From: Trichormus sp. NMC-1
GTDB taxonomy: Bacteria > Cyanobacteriota > Cyanobacteriia > Cyanobacteriales > Nostocaceae
Direction: 5' to 3'
DNA: 64,000 nucleotides
Assembly (NCBI RefSeq): GCF_001858025.1
Contig: NZ_LZQD01000005.1
Span: 1 to 64,000, forward strand
The translations under genes and the position numbers were made by a program. Below the pieces are notes generated by a model that saw only the letters and a list, made by a program, of their open reading frames with translations, was not told where the DNA came from and ran no database searches. Of this stretch, positions 35,571-46,377 are shown in pieces. Each line of letters begins with the position of its first letter. Positions within the stretch are counted from its first letter, which is position 1.

Positions 35571-36811
35571 ACTACCAAATCTTTAGTCAAGACTTCCACA
35601 GCAGCTTGATATTGACCATCGGCTTCTGTACCGATTTGCTGACGGGTAATTGGTTCTTGAGTAATTATTTTGTCTGGTTTAATACCCAACTTATTAATGT
35701 CTCGGTGGTTAGGAGTTTCGTATTTAGCAATTGTCACCGCCAAACCCGAACCATCAGACAATTCAAATAAGGATTGAATTAGTCCCTTGCCAAAGGTAGT
35801 TTCACCTACTAACTGGGCGCGACCATTATCTTGCAAAGCACCGGCTAGAATCTCACTAGCGCTGGCAGTTCCTTGATTGACTAAAATCACCAAAGGATCT
35901 TCTGTCAGGGCTACACCAGCAGCTTCAAAATTCCCCTGAAGACCTTGCCTGTTGACAGTGTAGACGATTGTGCCTGAGTTTAACCATTGCCTAGCGACTT
36001 CAATTCCAGCTTGTAAGAGTCCTCCTGGATTATTTCGCAAATCGAGAATGTAGGCAGCAGCGCCTTTTTTTTCTAAACTAGAAATAGCGTGCGCCAATTC
36101 CATAGAGGCATTAGCATTAAATTGAGTTAGGCGTAGGTAGCCAATGGGTTGCCCTTGGGGGGATAAACGTAAATCAGCTACCACCGGATTAAGTTCAATG
36201 CGATCGCGCGTTAAGATAATTTCCTTTTCTGCCTCTCCCTCTCGTCCAATCAAGAGAGTTACAATACTACCGATTGGGCCACGCATCCGCGCTGCAGCTT
36301 CGTCAAGAGTGAGATTCTCTGTAGATAGACCTTCAATTTTGAGAATGCGATCGCGTGGTTTGAGTCCTGCTTTTTCCGCTGGAGAACCTTCTATAGGTGT
36401 AATTACTTCCAAGCTACCAGTTTGGGAATTGAGGGCAATTTGTAAACCCACACCCGTCAGTTCTCCAGAAGTATTCACTTGCAAACTACGGTACTGCTCT
36501 GGATCTAGAAACCGAGTAAAAGGATCATCAAGGCTCTTAAGCATCTTTTGAATTGCCCCATAAGCTGCTTCAGGGTTATTCAGCGGCTTTTTTAGAGCTT
36601 TTTGCCGCACATCAGCCCAGTTTTGATGATTAAACGTTTCATCCAGATAAGAGCGATTGACAATTCGCCAAACCTCAGAAACTAATTTCTGCTCCTGCGT
36701 TAAAGCTGATGCTGGTTGGATAAATGAGCCAAAACCCCAGCAAAAAGCCAAAACTAAACAAAATCCTTGCCGCAAAACCTGTTTATTCATGAACCCCATC
36801 TTCAATTCCAC
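35555..36811 (-). CDS. Carboxyl-terminal processing protease (S41, CtpA/B/C type)
   Basis: 418 aa. Signal peptide about 8-38 (GFCLVLAFCWGFGSFIQPASA), then a helical N-domain, PDZ (about 105-195, GVGLQIALNSQTGSLEV..AGLKPRDRILKIEG) and the S41 catalytic domain with the Ser in GTASASEIL and Lys in TTFGKGLIQ. These enzymes work in the periplasm/thylakoid lumen; CtpA trims the D1 precursor, paralogues have other substrates, and which one this is cannot be told. The start at 36811 or the Met eight codons in (MNKQVL) are both possible. Confidence 0.9.
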   Translation of the reverse strand: MELKMGFMNKQVLRQGFCLVLAFCWGFGSFIQPASALTQEQKLVSEVWRIVNRSYLDETFNHQNWADVRQKALKKPLNNPEAAYGAIQKMLKSLDDPFTRFLDPEQYRSLQVNTSGELTGVGLQIALNSQTGSLEVITPIEGSPAEKAGLKPRDRILKIEGLSTENLTLDEAAARMRGPIGSIVTLLIGREGEAEKEIILTRDRIELNPVVADLRLSPQGQPIGYLRLTQFNANASMELAHAISSLEKKGAAAYILDLRNNPGGLLQAGIEVARQWLNSGTIVYTVNRQGLQGNFEAAGVALTEDPLVILVNQGTASASEILAGALQDNGRAQLVGETTFGKGLIQSLFELSDGSGLAVTIAKYETPNHRDINKLGIKPDKIITQEPITRQQIGTEADGQYQAAVEVLTKDLVVVGTR

Positions 36812-37149
36812 CTCAACCCAAATTCCCTAGAACTGACCAAATGCCCGATTGTTTATGAAATCTATCTCTCGACTATGTTACTTTTTTTATAGAAGACGTG
36901 CATTGCTCTCATCAAGTTGTTAAGTCAACTGATTTAGGTCAAACCCTCTTCATTAACGATAAAATCTACCTTGTGGCCAACGTTTTTGGCGTTAGCTTGC
37001 CAAGGGGAAGCAATATATTCCATATTTACAGAGTGTTAAGTTTCTGAAAAAATTTAATTACTCTGAAAAAAACTCATCTTTGTGAAAATCCCAAAATTGC
37101 TATTGGGAGATTTATCAACCGCAACCGATTGTTAGGAATTTGAGATTGT
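36812..37149. other. Divergent promoter region of ctp-like gene and petB
   Basis: 338 bp without a gene. The part before petB is AT-rich and must contain the petBD promoter; no -35/-10 pair was clear enough to call. Confidence 0.4.
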
Positions 37150-37797
37150 ATGGCCAATGTTTATGACTGGTTTGAGGAACGCTTAGAACTCGAAGCGCTA
37201 GCAGAAGACGTAACCAGCAAATACGTCCCTCCTCACGTCAACATCTTCTACTGTCTAGGTGGAATTACCCTAGTTTGCTTTTTGATCCAGTTTGCTACTG
37301 GATTTGCGATGACATTCTACTATAAGCCAACAGTCACTGAAGCTTATTCCTCCGTAGAGTACATCATGAATGAAGTCAACTTCGGTTGGCTAATTCGCTC
37401 CATTCACCGCTGGTCAGCCAGCATGATGGTGCTAATGATGATTCTGCACACCTTCCGGGTTTACCTCACAGGTGGCTTCAAAAAGCCCCGCGAACTGACC
37501 TGGATCAGTGGTGTCATCCTCGCTGTAATCACCGTTTCCTTCGGTGTGACAGGCTACTCCCTACCTTGGGATCAAGTTGGCTACTGGGCTGTAAAAATTG
37601 TTAGTGGTGTACCAGAAGCAATTCCCGTAGTTGGCGTTCTCATCTCCGACCTACTACGCGGTGGTTCCAGTGTTGGTCAAGCAACACTAACCCGCTACTA
37701 CAGCGCTCACACCTTCGTTCTACCTTGGTTAATTGCAGTCTTCATGCTGTTCCACTTCTTGATGATCCGCAAACAAGGTATTTCCGGTCCTTTGTAA
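37150..37797 (+). CDS. petB: Cytochrome b6 (PetB)
   Basis: 215 aa, the exact usual length. Four helices carry the two bis-histidine b-heme pairs ([24 protein letters not shown] and [29 protein letters not shown]), and the Cys for heme cn lies in the N-terminal YCLGG segment (conserved Cys35). Part of the cytochrome b6f complex in the thylakoid, which passes electrons from plastoquinol to plastocyanin. Followed 249 nt later by petD, the classical order. Confidence 0.98.
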   Translation: MANVYDWFEERLELEALAEDVTSKYVPPHVNIFYCLGGITLVCFLIQFATGFAMTFYYKPTVTEAYSSVEYIMNEVNFGWLIRSIHRWSASMMVLMMILHTFRVYLTGGFKKPRELTWISGVILAVITVSFGVTGYSLPWDQVGYWAVKIVSGVPEAIPVVGVLISDLLRGGSSVGQATLTRYYSAHTFVLPWLIAVFMLFHFLMIRKQGISGPL

Positions 37798-38046
37798 TCA
37801 GACAGTCATTAGCGAAAAAGCATGATTCAGTTTCCAGATCAGTATTGTTTGTTTTAAACTTAGGAAGCAGAAAAAACATAAGTTGTAAACAAACACTACT
37901 ATCTGAACCTGTAAACGGTGAAAGTTATAAATACTGGCCTGAGAAATTTGCCTTTTCACCAGATGTACAATCGTGCAGATTGCCTAAACATCTGATGGCT
38001 TTCACCAATGCTTAAACTCAACTTCAGCAGGAGAGTACATTTAAAA

Positions 38047-38529
38047 ATGTCAACGCAAAAAAAACCCGATCTGAGCGATCCTAAGTTAAGAGCCAAACTT
38101 GCCCAAGGCATGGGACATAACTACTATGGTGAACCTGCTTGGCCCAATGATTTGCTGTACGTATTTCCCATCGTAATTATGGGTTCATTTGCTTGTATTG
38201 TGGCTCTAGCCGTGCTAGATCCAGCCATGACAGGTGAACCAGCTAATCCTTTTGCCACTCCCTTGGAAATTTTGCCAGAGTGGTATCTATACCCAGTCTT
38301 CCAGATTTTACGTTCACTACCTAACAAATTGTTAGGAGTATTAGCAATGGCTGCCGTACCCTTGGGGCTAATTCTCGTTCCCTTTATTGAGAACGTGAAT
38401 AAGTTCCAAAACCCCTTCCGTCGTCCAGTAGCTACAACAGTATTTCTGTTTGGTACTCTCGTCACCCTGTGGTTAGGTGTTGGCGCTGCGTTACCATTAG
38501 ATAAATCTCTGACTTTGGGACTGTTCTAA
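38047..38529 (+). CDS. petD: Cytochrome b6f subunit IV (PetD)
   Basis: 160 aa from the ATG at 38047; an upstream in-frame ATG at 38008 would add 13 non-family residues. The N-terminus [28 protein letters not shown], the [13 protein letters not shown] motif at the quinone site and three helices are diagnostic. Works with PetB as the second half of the cytochrome b core. Confidence 0.98.
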   Translation: MSTQKKPDLSDPKLRAKLAQGMGHNYYGEPAWPNDLLYVFPIVIMGSFACIVALAVLDPAMTGEPANPFATPLEILPEWYLYPVFQILRSLPNKLLGVLAMAAVPLGLILVPFIENVNKFQNPFRRPVATTVFLFGTLVTLWLGVGAALPLDKSLTLGLF

Positions 38530-38813
38530 ATTAGTTTCCACAAAGCGCTGTTACGCCTGTGAGTTTCAAGAGCATATACTAAAGTTATGAGTAAGTCTAA
38601 AAACTAGCTGGCTACAAGTCATGAATAGCATTTTAGCTGCTCATAGTTCTAGCTCATATATGCTTTTGAAAACCATCAGGCGTAAATTTTGACTGTTTAA
38701 GCTTGATCTTAAATTTTCAATTTTGGATGGAAAATAAAAACTATTTCTCAATCCAAAATCGCTAAAACACAAACAATACCATTTTTCAATTATCTATATT
38801 CAAGTCAAGGTCA

Positions 38814-39257
38814 ATGCTTACCACAGTGCAGCAAGACCATCTGACGGTGAAGAGCGATCTTAAGCTCCTAAACCACGTACAACAATGGTTTGAAAAATTT
38901 TCTTTCCAATATTTAGCTGAATTCGGCTGGTCAGAAAGCCAACTTTATCGCCTCAACTTAGCATTAGCAGAAGGCTTTACCAACGCTGTTCGTCACGCTC
39001 ATCGAGCTTTACCACCAGAAACAACCATAGAAATTGAATTGAGTCTGTGGAGTGACCGCTTAGAGATGAGAATTTGGGATCATGGTCAACCTTTTAATCC
39101 TGATGCGATAGTCGAGCCGGAGCCAGGTACTCTACAAGTAGGAGGGTATGGATGGTTTCTGCTTCGACGCTTGGCAGATCATGTTGTCTATGAACGTGCT
39201 GCTGATAGCAGGAATTGTTTGCTGATTGTCAAATATTGTCTGGAAGGGCAATATTAA
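38814..39257 (+). CDS. RsbW-like anti-sigma / serine kinase ATPase
   Basis: 147 aa, a stand-alone HATPase_c domain. The N box is NLALAEGFTNAVRHAH, G1 is IWDHGQPF and the C-terminal GGYGWFLLRRLADHVVYER is the family's nucleotide lid. RsbW/SpoIIAB proteins bind sigma factors or phosphorylate STAS antagonists; neither partner is adjacent. The gene follows petD by 285 nt with no terminator seen. Confidence 0.85.
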   Translation: MLTTVQQDHLTVKSDLKLLNHVQQWFEKFSFQYLAEFGWSESQLYRLNLALAEGFTNAVRHAHRALPPETTIEIELSLWSDRLEMRIWDHGQPFNPDAIVEPEPGTLQVGGYGWFLLRRLADHVVYERAADSRNCLLIVKYCLEGQY

Positions 39258-39318
39258 CAGGAACAGAATCAAAGCCTTAGTTCGTTTACTAACTATCAGC
39301 ACTGGGATTAATTCCTGT

Positions 39319-40035
39319 TTAAGCTAAGTCAAAAAGCAATATTTCGGCGTTGAGGTTGGTAGTAATTTCTAGTTGCTCTTCTCCAGTAATTTGCACTCCG
39401 TCCCCTGCTCTAAGTTCTTTACCATTGAAAATTACTTCACCTGTTGCTATTTGTAACCAAGCATAACGATGAGACTGGACGCGATAATTAATAACGTCAC
39501 CTGGCTCTAAAATAGATGCATATAAATCAATATCTTGGTGAATAGTCACCGCATGATCACGTCCATCTTGTGCAGCAATTAAACGTAGTTTTCCCCGTTT
39601 TTCTTCTACAGAAAAAGTTTTTTGTTCATACCTTGGGGTTAATCCTAGGGTATCTGGTAACATCCAAATTTGCAGTAAATGCAGTTCTTCAGTTTGTGAG
39701 GGATTAAATTCACTGTGCATAATACCAATCCCTGCACTCATAATTTGTGCGTCACCAGGACGAATTACCGAACCTGTACCCAAACTATCTTTATGTTCAA
39801 CTGCACCTGACAAGACATAGGTAAGAATTTCCATATCTCTATGTCCGTGAGTAGGAAATCCAGCCCCAGCAGCAATCCTGTCATCATTTATGACTCGCAG
39901 AGAACGAAATCCCATGCGGTTTGCATCATAAAAATGGCTGAAAGAAAATGTATGATAACTATCTAACCAGTCAATCTGACTATGACCGCGTGCATTTCCA
40001 TCATGAATTATGTAGTTAACTGTATTTTGAGACAT
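39319..40035 (-). CDS. Pirin family protein (YhaK/quercetinase-like)
   Basis: 238 aa bicupin. The N-terminal cupin has the pirin signature HDGNARGHSQIDWLDSYHTFSF and the metal ligands in FPTHGHRDMEILTYVLSG (two His) and GIMHSEFN. A shorter second cupin follows (about 150-238). Members bind Fe or Ni/Zn and some cleave quercetin in vitro; the physiological role is open. Single gene. Confidence 0.9.
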   Translation of the reverse strand: MSQNTVNYIIHDGNARGHSQIDWLDSYHTFSFSHFYDANRMGFRSLRVINDDRIAAGAGFPTHGHRDMEILTYVLSGAVEHKDSLGTGSVIRPGDAQIMSAGIGIMHSEFNPSQTEELHLLQIWMLPDTLGLTPRYEQKTFSVEEKRGKLRLIAAQDGRDHAVTIHQDIDLYASILEPGDVINYRVQSHRYAWLQIATGEVIFNGKELRAGDGVQITGEEQLEITTNLNAEILLFDLA

Positions 40036-40622
40036 GATTTAACCTCACTATTGACTGCTTGATATTTAAATTTTGACTTGCAGTTTGTATCTCTTGCAAC
40101 TTGCAATCTGCTGTATAATATTTCTACGAGATTTAGTTGGCGCAACTATGGCTACGCCACGCAAGCTATCACACAGAATTGGTTTAGATAAGTTTGACGT
40201 TGCGGTTACTCCACATGATCAAAGTCTTTGTTGGATTGGATTGTCGCTACAGCCAACCGACAATTTAATTCACTGGTAAACTGGCTTTGAACTATTACTA
40301 TAGTAAAGTATACCCATAGATAATGAAAAGTACGCACTTATAAGTGACATACTTACCTGCAAGATACTATTAAGGTATTTCCTCCATCATTCTGGGAAAG
40401 TAACATGGCTCGCATAACATAAATAGACATCGACCTTTCTTTAAATATGCGTGACCTAAAACCCTTGTAGAGACGTTCCATGGAACGTCTCTACAATATT
40501 TACCACCAGATGTCTAATATAGTGGGTTGTTAAGAAGCCACTTCGTGTCTACGTTTTCATCAAAACCCCACCAACCCTGTGGCAAAATTTAATAGAGTCC
40601 TAAAAAACTGATTATTCCCCGC
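40036..40622. other. Intergenic, 587 bp, with MITE copy 2
   Basis: Contains the second copy of the 93-bp element (listed separately). A 68-codon frame at 40073-40279 is not protein-like and contains a gcgcaactatggctacgcca-type repeat. The valS promoter is expected in 40520-40620. Confidence 0.45.
40424..40516 (-). mobile_element. 93-bp MITE-like palindromic element, copy 2 (inverted)
   Basis: Reverse complement of the element at 7263-7355, the same 93 bp with about 8 differences, all outside the TIRs and the central palindrome. It lies 107 bp before valS. Confidence 0.75.
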
Positions 40623-43600
40623 ATGACCGCAACTATTCCCAATCTCCCCAGTCTCTACGAACCCTTTTCCACAGAAGCCAAATGGCAAAAATTCTGGGAA
40701 GACAACCAAGTTTACAAAGCTGACCCCAACCACCAGGGTGAACCCTACTGTATCGTCATTCCCCCCCCAAACGTGACTGGTAGTTTGCACATGGGTCACG
40801 CCTTTGAAAGTGCGTTGATTGATACCCTGGTGCGCTACCATCGCATGAAAGGACGCAATACCCTCTGGCTACCCGGAACCGACCATGCCAGCATTGCTGT
40901 ACAAACGATTCTCGAAAAGCAACTCAAAGCTGAAGGTAAAACTCGCGATGATTTGGGACGGGAAAAATTTCTAGAACGGGCTTGGCAATGGAAAGCGGAA
41001 TCTGGGGGTACAATTGTTAATCAGCTGCGCCGTTTGGGTGTTTCGGTAGACTGGACACGGGAACGCTTCACCTTAGATGAAGGTTTATCGAAAGCTGTTT
41101 TAGAAGCTTTTATTCGTCTGTATGATGAAGAACTGATTTATCGCGGTAACTATTTGGTGAATTGGTGTCCCGCTTCTGGGTCTGCGGTGTCTGATTTGGA
41201 AGTGGAACCAAAAGAGGTAAATGGTAATCTGTGGCACTTCCGCTATCCGCTGAGTGACGGTTCTGGTTTTGTAGAAGTGGCGACAACTCGACCAGAAACG
41301 ATGCTAGGTGATACAGCAGTTGCGGTTAATCCCAATGATGAAAGGTATAAACATTTAATTGGTAAAACCCTGACTTTGCCAATTATGAACCGAGAAATCC
41401 CGATTATTGGTGATGAATTGGTTGACCCGGCTTTCGGTACGGGTTGCGTGAAAGTGACTCCAGCCCATGACCCCAATGATTTTGAAATGGGTAAACGTCA
41501 TGATTTGCCGTTTATCAATATTATGAATAAAGACGGCACTCTGAACGAAAATGCCGGGGAGTTTCAAGGACAAGACCGCTTTGTGGCCAGGAAAAATGTG
41601 ATTTCTCGCCTAGAAGCAGATGGGGTTTTGGTGAAGATAGAAGATTATAAACATACAGTACCTTATAGCGATCGCGGAAAAGTCCCTGTTGAACCTCTGC
41701 TTTCAACTCAGTGGTTTGTCAAAATTCGCCCCCTTGCTGATAAAACTCTCGAATTTTTAGATAATCAAAATTCTCCAGATTTCGTTCCCCAACGCTGGAC
41801 AAAAGTCTATCGTGACTGGTTAGTAAATTTGCGAGACTGGTGTATTTCCCGTCAATTATGGTGGGGTCATCAAATCCCGGCTTGGTATGCTATCAGCGAA
41901 ACCGGCGGACAAATCACCGACTCAACACCCTATTTCGTAGCGCGAACGGAAACGGAAGCTTGGGAAAAAGCCAAATCGCAATTTGGGGAAAATGTCCAAT
42001 TAGAACAAGACCCTGATGTTTTAGATACTTGGTTTTCTTCTGGACTTTGGCCATTTTCAACTTTAGGCTGGCCAGAACAAACTCCAGATTTAGCGACTTA
42101 CTACCCCAACGCCACCTTAGTTACAGGTTTTGATATCATCTTTTTCTGGGTGGCGAGAATGACGATGATGGCGGGACATTTCACCGGACAAATGCCGTTT
42201 AAAACTGTTTATATTCACGGCTTGGTCAGGGATGAAAATAACAAAAAAATGTCTAAATCTGCAAATAATGGCATTGACCCATTATTGCTAATCGCTAAAT
42301 ATGGAACTGATGCCCTGCGTTATACCTTAATTAAAGAAGTAGCAGGTGCTGGTCAAGATATTCGCTTAGAATATGACCGCAAAAAAGACGAATCAACATC
42401 TGTAGAAGCATCTCGTAACTTTGCGAATAAGTTATGGAATGCAGCCCGATTTGTAATGATGAATTTGGATGGGCAAACTCCAGCCCAATTGGGTAAACCT
42501 GAACCGACAGAACTCAGTGATAAATGGATTATTTCCCGTTATCATCAAGTAGTTAAACAAACCACTAATTACATCGACAATTACGGTTTAGGAGAAGCTG
42601 CTAAGGGACTTTATGAGTTTATTTGGGGTGATTTCTGTGATTGGTATATTGAATTAGTAAAATCTCGCCTTCAAAAAGATGCAGATCCCGGATCTCTCAA
42701 AGTTGCCCAGCAAATTCTTGCCTATATTTTAGAAGGAATTTTAAAACTACTTCATCCCTTGATGCCTCATATTACTGAGGAAATTTGGCAAACTCTTACT
42801 CAACAACCAGCAGAGAATCCACAAATTCTAGCCTTACAACCCTATCCTGATGCGGATGAAAAATTAATTGACCCAACATTGGAAGAACAGTTTGAATTGT
42901 TAATTAATACTATTCGCACAATTCGCAATTTACGGGCTGAAGCTGACATCAAGCCAGGGGTAAAAATCACTGCTAATTTGCAAAGTGAAAGTGAGAAGGA
43001 ACGTTTTATCCTCAATGCTGGACAATCTTACATTCAAGATTTGGCCAAGGTAGAAACTTTAACTATTACTAACAAAGCTTTGATTGATGAACCTAAAAAA
43101 CCATCAATTTTAAATAAATCAGCTTTCAAGGGTTTAAAAGCTATTGGCTTAATTATTGTCGGACTTGTTTTTTTTAGAGTGGGTATTATTGTTGGAAATG
43201 CAATTTTGCGTCTTCCTCTTTTTGGGACTTTCTTTGAAACCGTTGGTCTTGGTTATGCAGGTTGGTTTGTTGTTCGCAATATACTCAATGCCGAAGGTAG
43301 ACAAAAGTTATTTACCAGTTCGTCTGTGCCGGTTGATAGCCAAAATATATCACAGCCAGAAGCTACTCAAACCCACGAATCAGACAATTCTATTGCTGGT
43401 GTTGTCGGTACTGTCCAAGTGGTAATTCCCTTAAAAGGTGTTGTAGATGTTGAAGCTCTCCGTGCCAAACTAGAGAAAAGTATCAGCAAAGCCGAAGCTG
43501 AAGCTGCTTCTCTAAGTTATAGACTGAGTAATCCTAAGTTTGTGGATAAAGCTCCCGCAGATGTAGTTCAAGGTGTACGGGATGCTTTAGCAGAGGCTGA

Positions 43601-43646
43601 GAAACAAGCAGAAATTTTGCGCGATCGCCTTCAGGCGTTGCCGTAG
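40623..43646 (+). CDS. valS: Valyl-tRNA synthetase with inserted CAAD membrane domain
   Basis: 1007 aa class I synthetase. HIGH is HMGH ([14 protein letters not shown], about 51), the editing domain follows (about 190-360), KMSKS is at about 540 ([12 protein letters not shown]), then the anticodon-binding helices. Between these and the C-terminal coiled coil (about 930-1007) lies a CAAD domain, about 822-900, with two hydrophobic helices ([23 protein letters not shown] and [19 protein letters not shown]). CAAD is known from several cyanobacterial synthetases and anchors the Anabaena ValRS to thylakoids. The last residues (LQALP) and stop are within a dispersed GC-rich repeat. Confidence 0.97.
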   Translation: MTATIPNLPSLYEPFSTEAKWQKFWEDNQVYKADPNHQGEPYCIVIPPPNVTGSLHMGHAFESALIDTLVRYHRMKGRNTLWLPGTDHASIAVQTILEKQLKAEGKTRDDLGREKFLERAWQWKAESGGTIVNQLRRLGVSVDWTRERFTLDEGLSKAVLEAFIRLYDEELIYRGNYLVNWCPASGSAVSDLEVEPKEVNGNLWHFRYPLSDGSGFVEVATTRPETMLGDTAVAVNPNDERYKHLIGKTLTLPIMNREIPIIGDELVDPAFGTGCVKVTPAHDPNDFEMGKRHDLPFINIMNKDGTLNENAGEFQGQDRFVARKNVISRLEADGVLVKIEDYKHTVPYSDRGKVPVEPLLSTQWFVKIRPLADKTLEFLDNQNSPDFVPQRWTKVYRDWLVNLRDWCISRQLWWGHQIPAWYAISETGGQITDSTPYFVARTETEAWEKAKSQFGENVQLEQDPDVLDTWFSSGLWPFSTLGWPEQTPDLATYYPNATLVTGFDIIFFWVARMTMMAGHFTGQMPFKTVYIHGLVRDENNKKMSKSANNGIDPLLLIAKYGTDALRYTLIKEVAGAGQDIRLEYDRKKDESTSVEASRNFANKLWNAARFVMMNLDGQTPAQLGKPEPTELSDKWIISRYHQVVKQTTNYIDNYGLGEAAKGLYEFIWGDFCDWYIELVKSRLQKDADPGSLKVAQQILAYILEGILKLLHPLMPHITEEIWQTLTQQPAENPQILALQPYPDADEKLIDPTLEEQFELLINTIRTIRNLRAEADIKPGVKITANLQSESEKERFILNAGQSYIQDLAKVETLTITNKALIDEPKKPSILNKSAFKGLKAIGLIIVGLVFFRVGIIVGNAILRLPLFGTFFETVGLGYAGWFVVRNILNAEGRQKLFTSSSVPVDSQNISQPEATQTHESDNSIAGVVGTVQVVIPLKGVVDVEALRAKLEKSISKAEAEAASLSYRLSNPKFVDKAPADVVQGVRDALAEAEKQAEILRDRLQALP

Positions 43647-43667
43647 GTATCGCTTGCGTACTTTATA

Positions 43668-43770
43668 ACAGGCGATTGGTGATAGGAAGAAACTTACCAA
43701 TCACCAATCACCATATGCCTAACGGCAGGCTACCGCCAACACCAATTACCAATTACCAATCACCAATTAC
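43668..43770. repeat. STRR cluster with inverted GC-rich palindromic repeat
   Basis: caggcgattggtgat, then caatcac/caattac heptamers on both sides of atgcctaacggcaggctacc (43714-43741, inverted copy of the repeat at 4881, 35457 and 53228). Confidence 0.85.
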
Positions 43771-43782
43771 CTAATAGCGACA

Positions 43783-44217
43783 ATGCTATACCTAGCTCAA
43801 GTACGTAAAAACGAATTTTTAGACCAGTACCAATTACACTTATTAGCAAGTCAGGAAACTGAATATTGTTGGTCAATGATTTCCGAAGAGGCGTTTATTC
43901 TCCTGGGGAAAGGAAATACCTTAAGTGAAAAAATGCTGGTGTTAGTAAAGCTTTCCCCTACAGGTGAAGTTGAAATAATTGAAGATGCTACCAAATGGGT
44001 ACTGAATGTAGTGCAAACCTACCTCACAACTGGTATTACTCCAGAGTTTTTACAACAGGAAGCAGATAAAGCGGAAAATTGGCGACAATGTTTAACGTTG
44101 CAAAACCAAGATTTAGCACGTCGTTCCTTGGAATTAGAAGCCCGTCGTGAACAAATTCAAGCCTTAGAAGAAAGTCTTAACCGCGACAAAAACGATCAAC
44201 AACAAAATAATTCATGA
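43783..44217 (+). CDS. Conserved hypothetical protein with C-terminal coiled coil
   Basis: 144 aa. The N-terminal 95 residues look like a small globular domain (LYLAQVRKNEFLDQYQLHLLASQETEYCW...LVLVKLSPTGEVEIIEDA); the C-terminus from about 100 is a charged coiled coil (DLARRSLELEARREQIQALEESLNRD). It is found in filamentous cyanobacteria as far as I recall, without known function. Located 137 nt after valS. Confidence 0.75.
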   Translation: MLYLAQVRKNEFLDQYQLHLLASQETEYCWSMISEEAFILLGKGNTLSEKMLVLVKLSPTGEVEIIEDATKWVLNVVQTYLTTGITPEFLQQEADKAENWRQCLTLQNQDLARRSLELEARREQIQALEESLNRDKNDQQQNNS

Positions 44218-44313
44218 ACAGTATTGAAGAAGACACGGGGACACGGGGACACCCCATGTCTAAAACCAGGGGTTATTTTGAATTTTGAATGGATTTGTCC
44301 CCAATTACCTATT

Positions 44314-46377
44314 TTATTCTGATGCTAACAATTGGCGAATTAACCTTGTGACAGCTTTTTGTGTAAAGCGATTAGCAATTTGTTGACCTAAATGATGCAC
44401 TCTGGGATTAACAAGTATCTGAGCTACCTGAGGAGCAAGTTGAGCAGGATCAAATCCCTTAGTTTGTCGAAGAATACCCAAAATGCGTTTGATATTATCT
44501 AAGGTTTGTTGTTGTTCTAATGTAGCACCGGGCATTTCATTAACTGCTGTCAAACCTACCCTTTCTCTCAATACATAAGTAAAATTATGCATGACATTTT
44601 TGCTGAGAGCATCAATTCCGTTCACAAACTCATCGACCAACCTGTCACGAATAAATGCACCCCGTTCAGAAGACAGAAACTCTACTCCTTGATTTAATAC
44701 TAAGTTCAAATCGTATTCTTGATTTTTCCGGGCATTTGTTAACAAGTTTTCTAGGCGATTCCAACGGAATTTACCATCTTTAAATAGTAACTCTTGCAAT
44801 GATGTTCTTAATTCATCTGCTGGATCTGTTAACAGGCGTTTAGAAACGTAAGGATAAGCTTCACTGAGAACTTTGAAATCAGGATCGATATAAATAGCAA
44901 TACCTTCCAAAGTCACCAAAGAACGAATAATTAAAGCATAGTAGGGAGGTACGCGGAAGGGATATTCATACATTAAAGCTGATAAATCATCGGTGATGCT
45001 TTTAATGTTGAGTTCGGCTACACTTGCACCTTGAGCATTAGCAAATACTCTGGAAAATGCGGGAATAATTGGTGTTAAGTCGGTTTCTGGGGTGAGAAAT
45101 TCTAATTTAACGTAGTCTTTGGCTAATGAGTCAAAGTCACGGTTAACGACGTGAACGATCGCTTCAATTAAACCATAACGCTGTGGTGGCTTAATCTCGC
45201 TCATCATCCCAAAGTCAAGATAAGCCAATTTACCATCAAAGGTAGCTAACAAATTACCAGGGTGGGGGTCAGCATGGAAAAACCCATGTTCTAATAATTG
45301 ACGCAAAGAACACTGTACTCCTACTTCAATAAGATAACGGGCATTTATACCCAGATCCTGAAGTTCTTGTGCTTGGGTTAATTTAATCCCATTAATCCAC
45401 TCCATCGTCAACACACGACGATTGGTGTATTCCCAGTAAATTTTCGGTACATATATGTCTTGCATATGACCGTATAATTGAAAAAAGCGTTCAGCATTTT
45501 CGCCTTCGTGGATATAATCCATTTCTTCAAAAATGCGATCGCCCAATTCATCCAAAATCCCGACTAAATCACTGCGTACCCGTTTGACTTTTCTCTGCAC
45601 CAAACCAGCCAAATAGCGCAAAATATACAAGTCAATAGCGATACTTTCCCGCAAATCTGGACGCTGGACTTTAATCGCCACTTCTTCCCCAGTTTTCAGC
45701 TTACCTTTGTAAACTTGTCCTAAAGAAGCCGCTGCAATTGGCTCAGTGGAAATTTCCGCGTAAATATTCTCTGGGGTTGCTCCTAGCTCTTCTTCGATAA
45801 ACTGGTAAGCGATTTCGTTAGCAAAAGCCGGTAATTGATCTTGTAGTTTAGTTAATTCTTCCAGATACACCGGAGGAACTAAATCCGGCCTGGTAGACAA
45901 AGCCTGTCCAATTTTGATGTAAGCAGGCCCCAATTTCGTTAGCAAAATTCGTAATTCAATAGCTCGTCGGCTATCATTTTTGACGACAATTCCCCGTTTT
46001 TTATCCCACCATATCCCCAAAACAAAGGAAAAAATTGGTTGTAAAACTGCCAAAATCCGCCGAAAAACCTGCCAAGGTTTACTTTTGTAATAGGCGCGTA
46101 TCTCTTCAGGATCATAAAGCAGCATCTCTGGTTCAGCTTTAGCTGTAGCTAGTATTGTCTGTTGTTGAGATGCTGAAAATCTTGGCGAATTGTTAACCAA
46201 GGTTTGTGTAACATTTTCTGGTACTACTTCAATCACGGACAATTCGCCTGCGTGACTGTCCTCCGGACTTGATCGGTAACTAGGGGGAAGTGTCTTAACT
46301 ATCATGAAGAAAGCCACCGGGTTGATGAACGTTGTTAAGTATTGTAACAATATATTGCCATTTCCGCATATCCCCAA
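44314..46377 (-). CDS. ABC1/UbiB-family atypical kinase-like protein
   Basis: 687 aa; the Met at 46305 (MIVKTLPPSYRSS) is an alternative start that removes 24 residues. The UbiB features are all present: KxGQ motif (YIKIGQALSTRPDLVP), Ala-rich nucleotide loop (AAASLGQVYKGKL), KVQRP lysine, HADPHPGN and LDFGMMSE. C-terminal segments are amphipathic. Homologues act as ATPases in quinone (plastoquinone/ubiquinone) or prenyl-lipid homeostasis at membranes. Cyanobacteria have several paralogues, so the exact one is not named. Confidence 0.92.
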   Translation of the reverse strand: MGICGNGNILLQYLTTFINPVAFFMIVKTLPPSYRSSPEDSHAGELSVIEVVPENVTQTLVNNSPRFSASQQQTILATAKAEPEMLLYDPEEIRAYYKSKPWQVFRRILAVLQPIFSFVLGIWWDKKRGIVVKNDSRRAIELRILLTKLGPAYIKIGQALSTRPDLVPPVYLEELTKLQDQLPAFANEIAYQFIEEELGATPENIYAEISTEPIAAASLGQVYKGKLKTGEEVAIKVQRPDLRESIAIDLYILRYLAGLVQRKVKRVRSDLVGILDELGDRIFEEMDYIHEGENAERFFQLYGHMQDIYVPKIYWEYTNRRVLTMEWINGIKLTQAQELQDLGINARYLIEVGVQCSLRQLLEHGFFHADPHPGNLLATFDGKLAYLDFGMMSEIKPPQRYGLIEAIVHVVNRDFDSLAKDYVKLEFLTPETDLTPIIPAFSRVFANAQGASVAELNIKSITDDLSALMYEYPFRVPPYYALIIRSLVTLEGIAIYIDPDFKVLSEAYPYVSKRLLTDPADELRTSLQELLFKDGKFRWNRLENLLTNARKNQEYDLNLVLNQGVEFLSSERGAFIRDRLVDEFVNGIDALSKNVMHNFTYVLRERVGLTAVNEMPGATLEQQQTLDNIKRILGILRQTKGFDPAQLAPQVAQILVNPRVHHLGQQIANRFTQKAVTRLIRQLLASE

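Noticed and set aside
40073-40279. 68-codon ORF between pirin and valS
   Set aside because: Contains a known repeat type, lacks a ribosome binding site and has no protein-like pattern.
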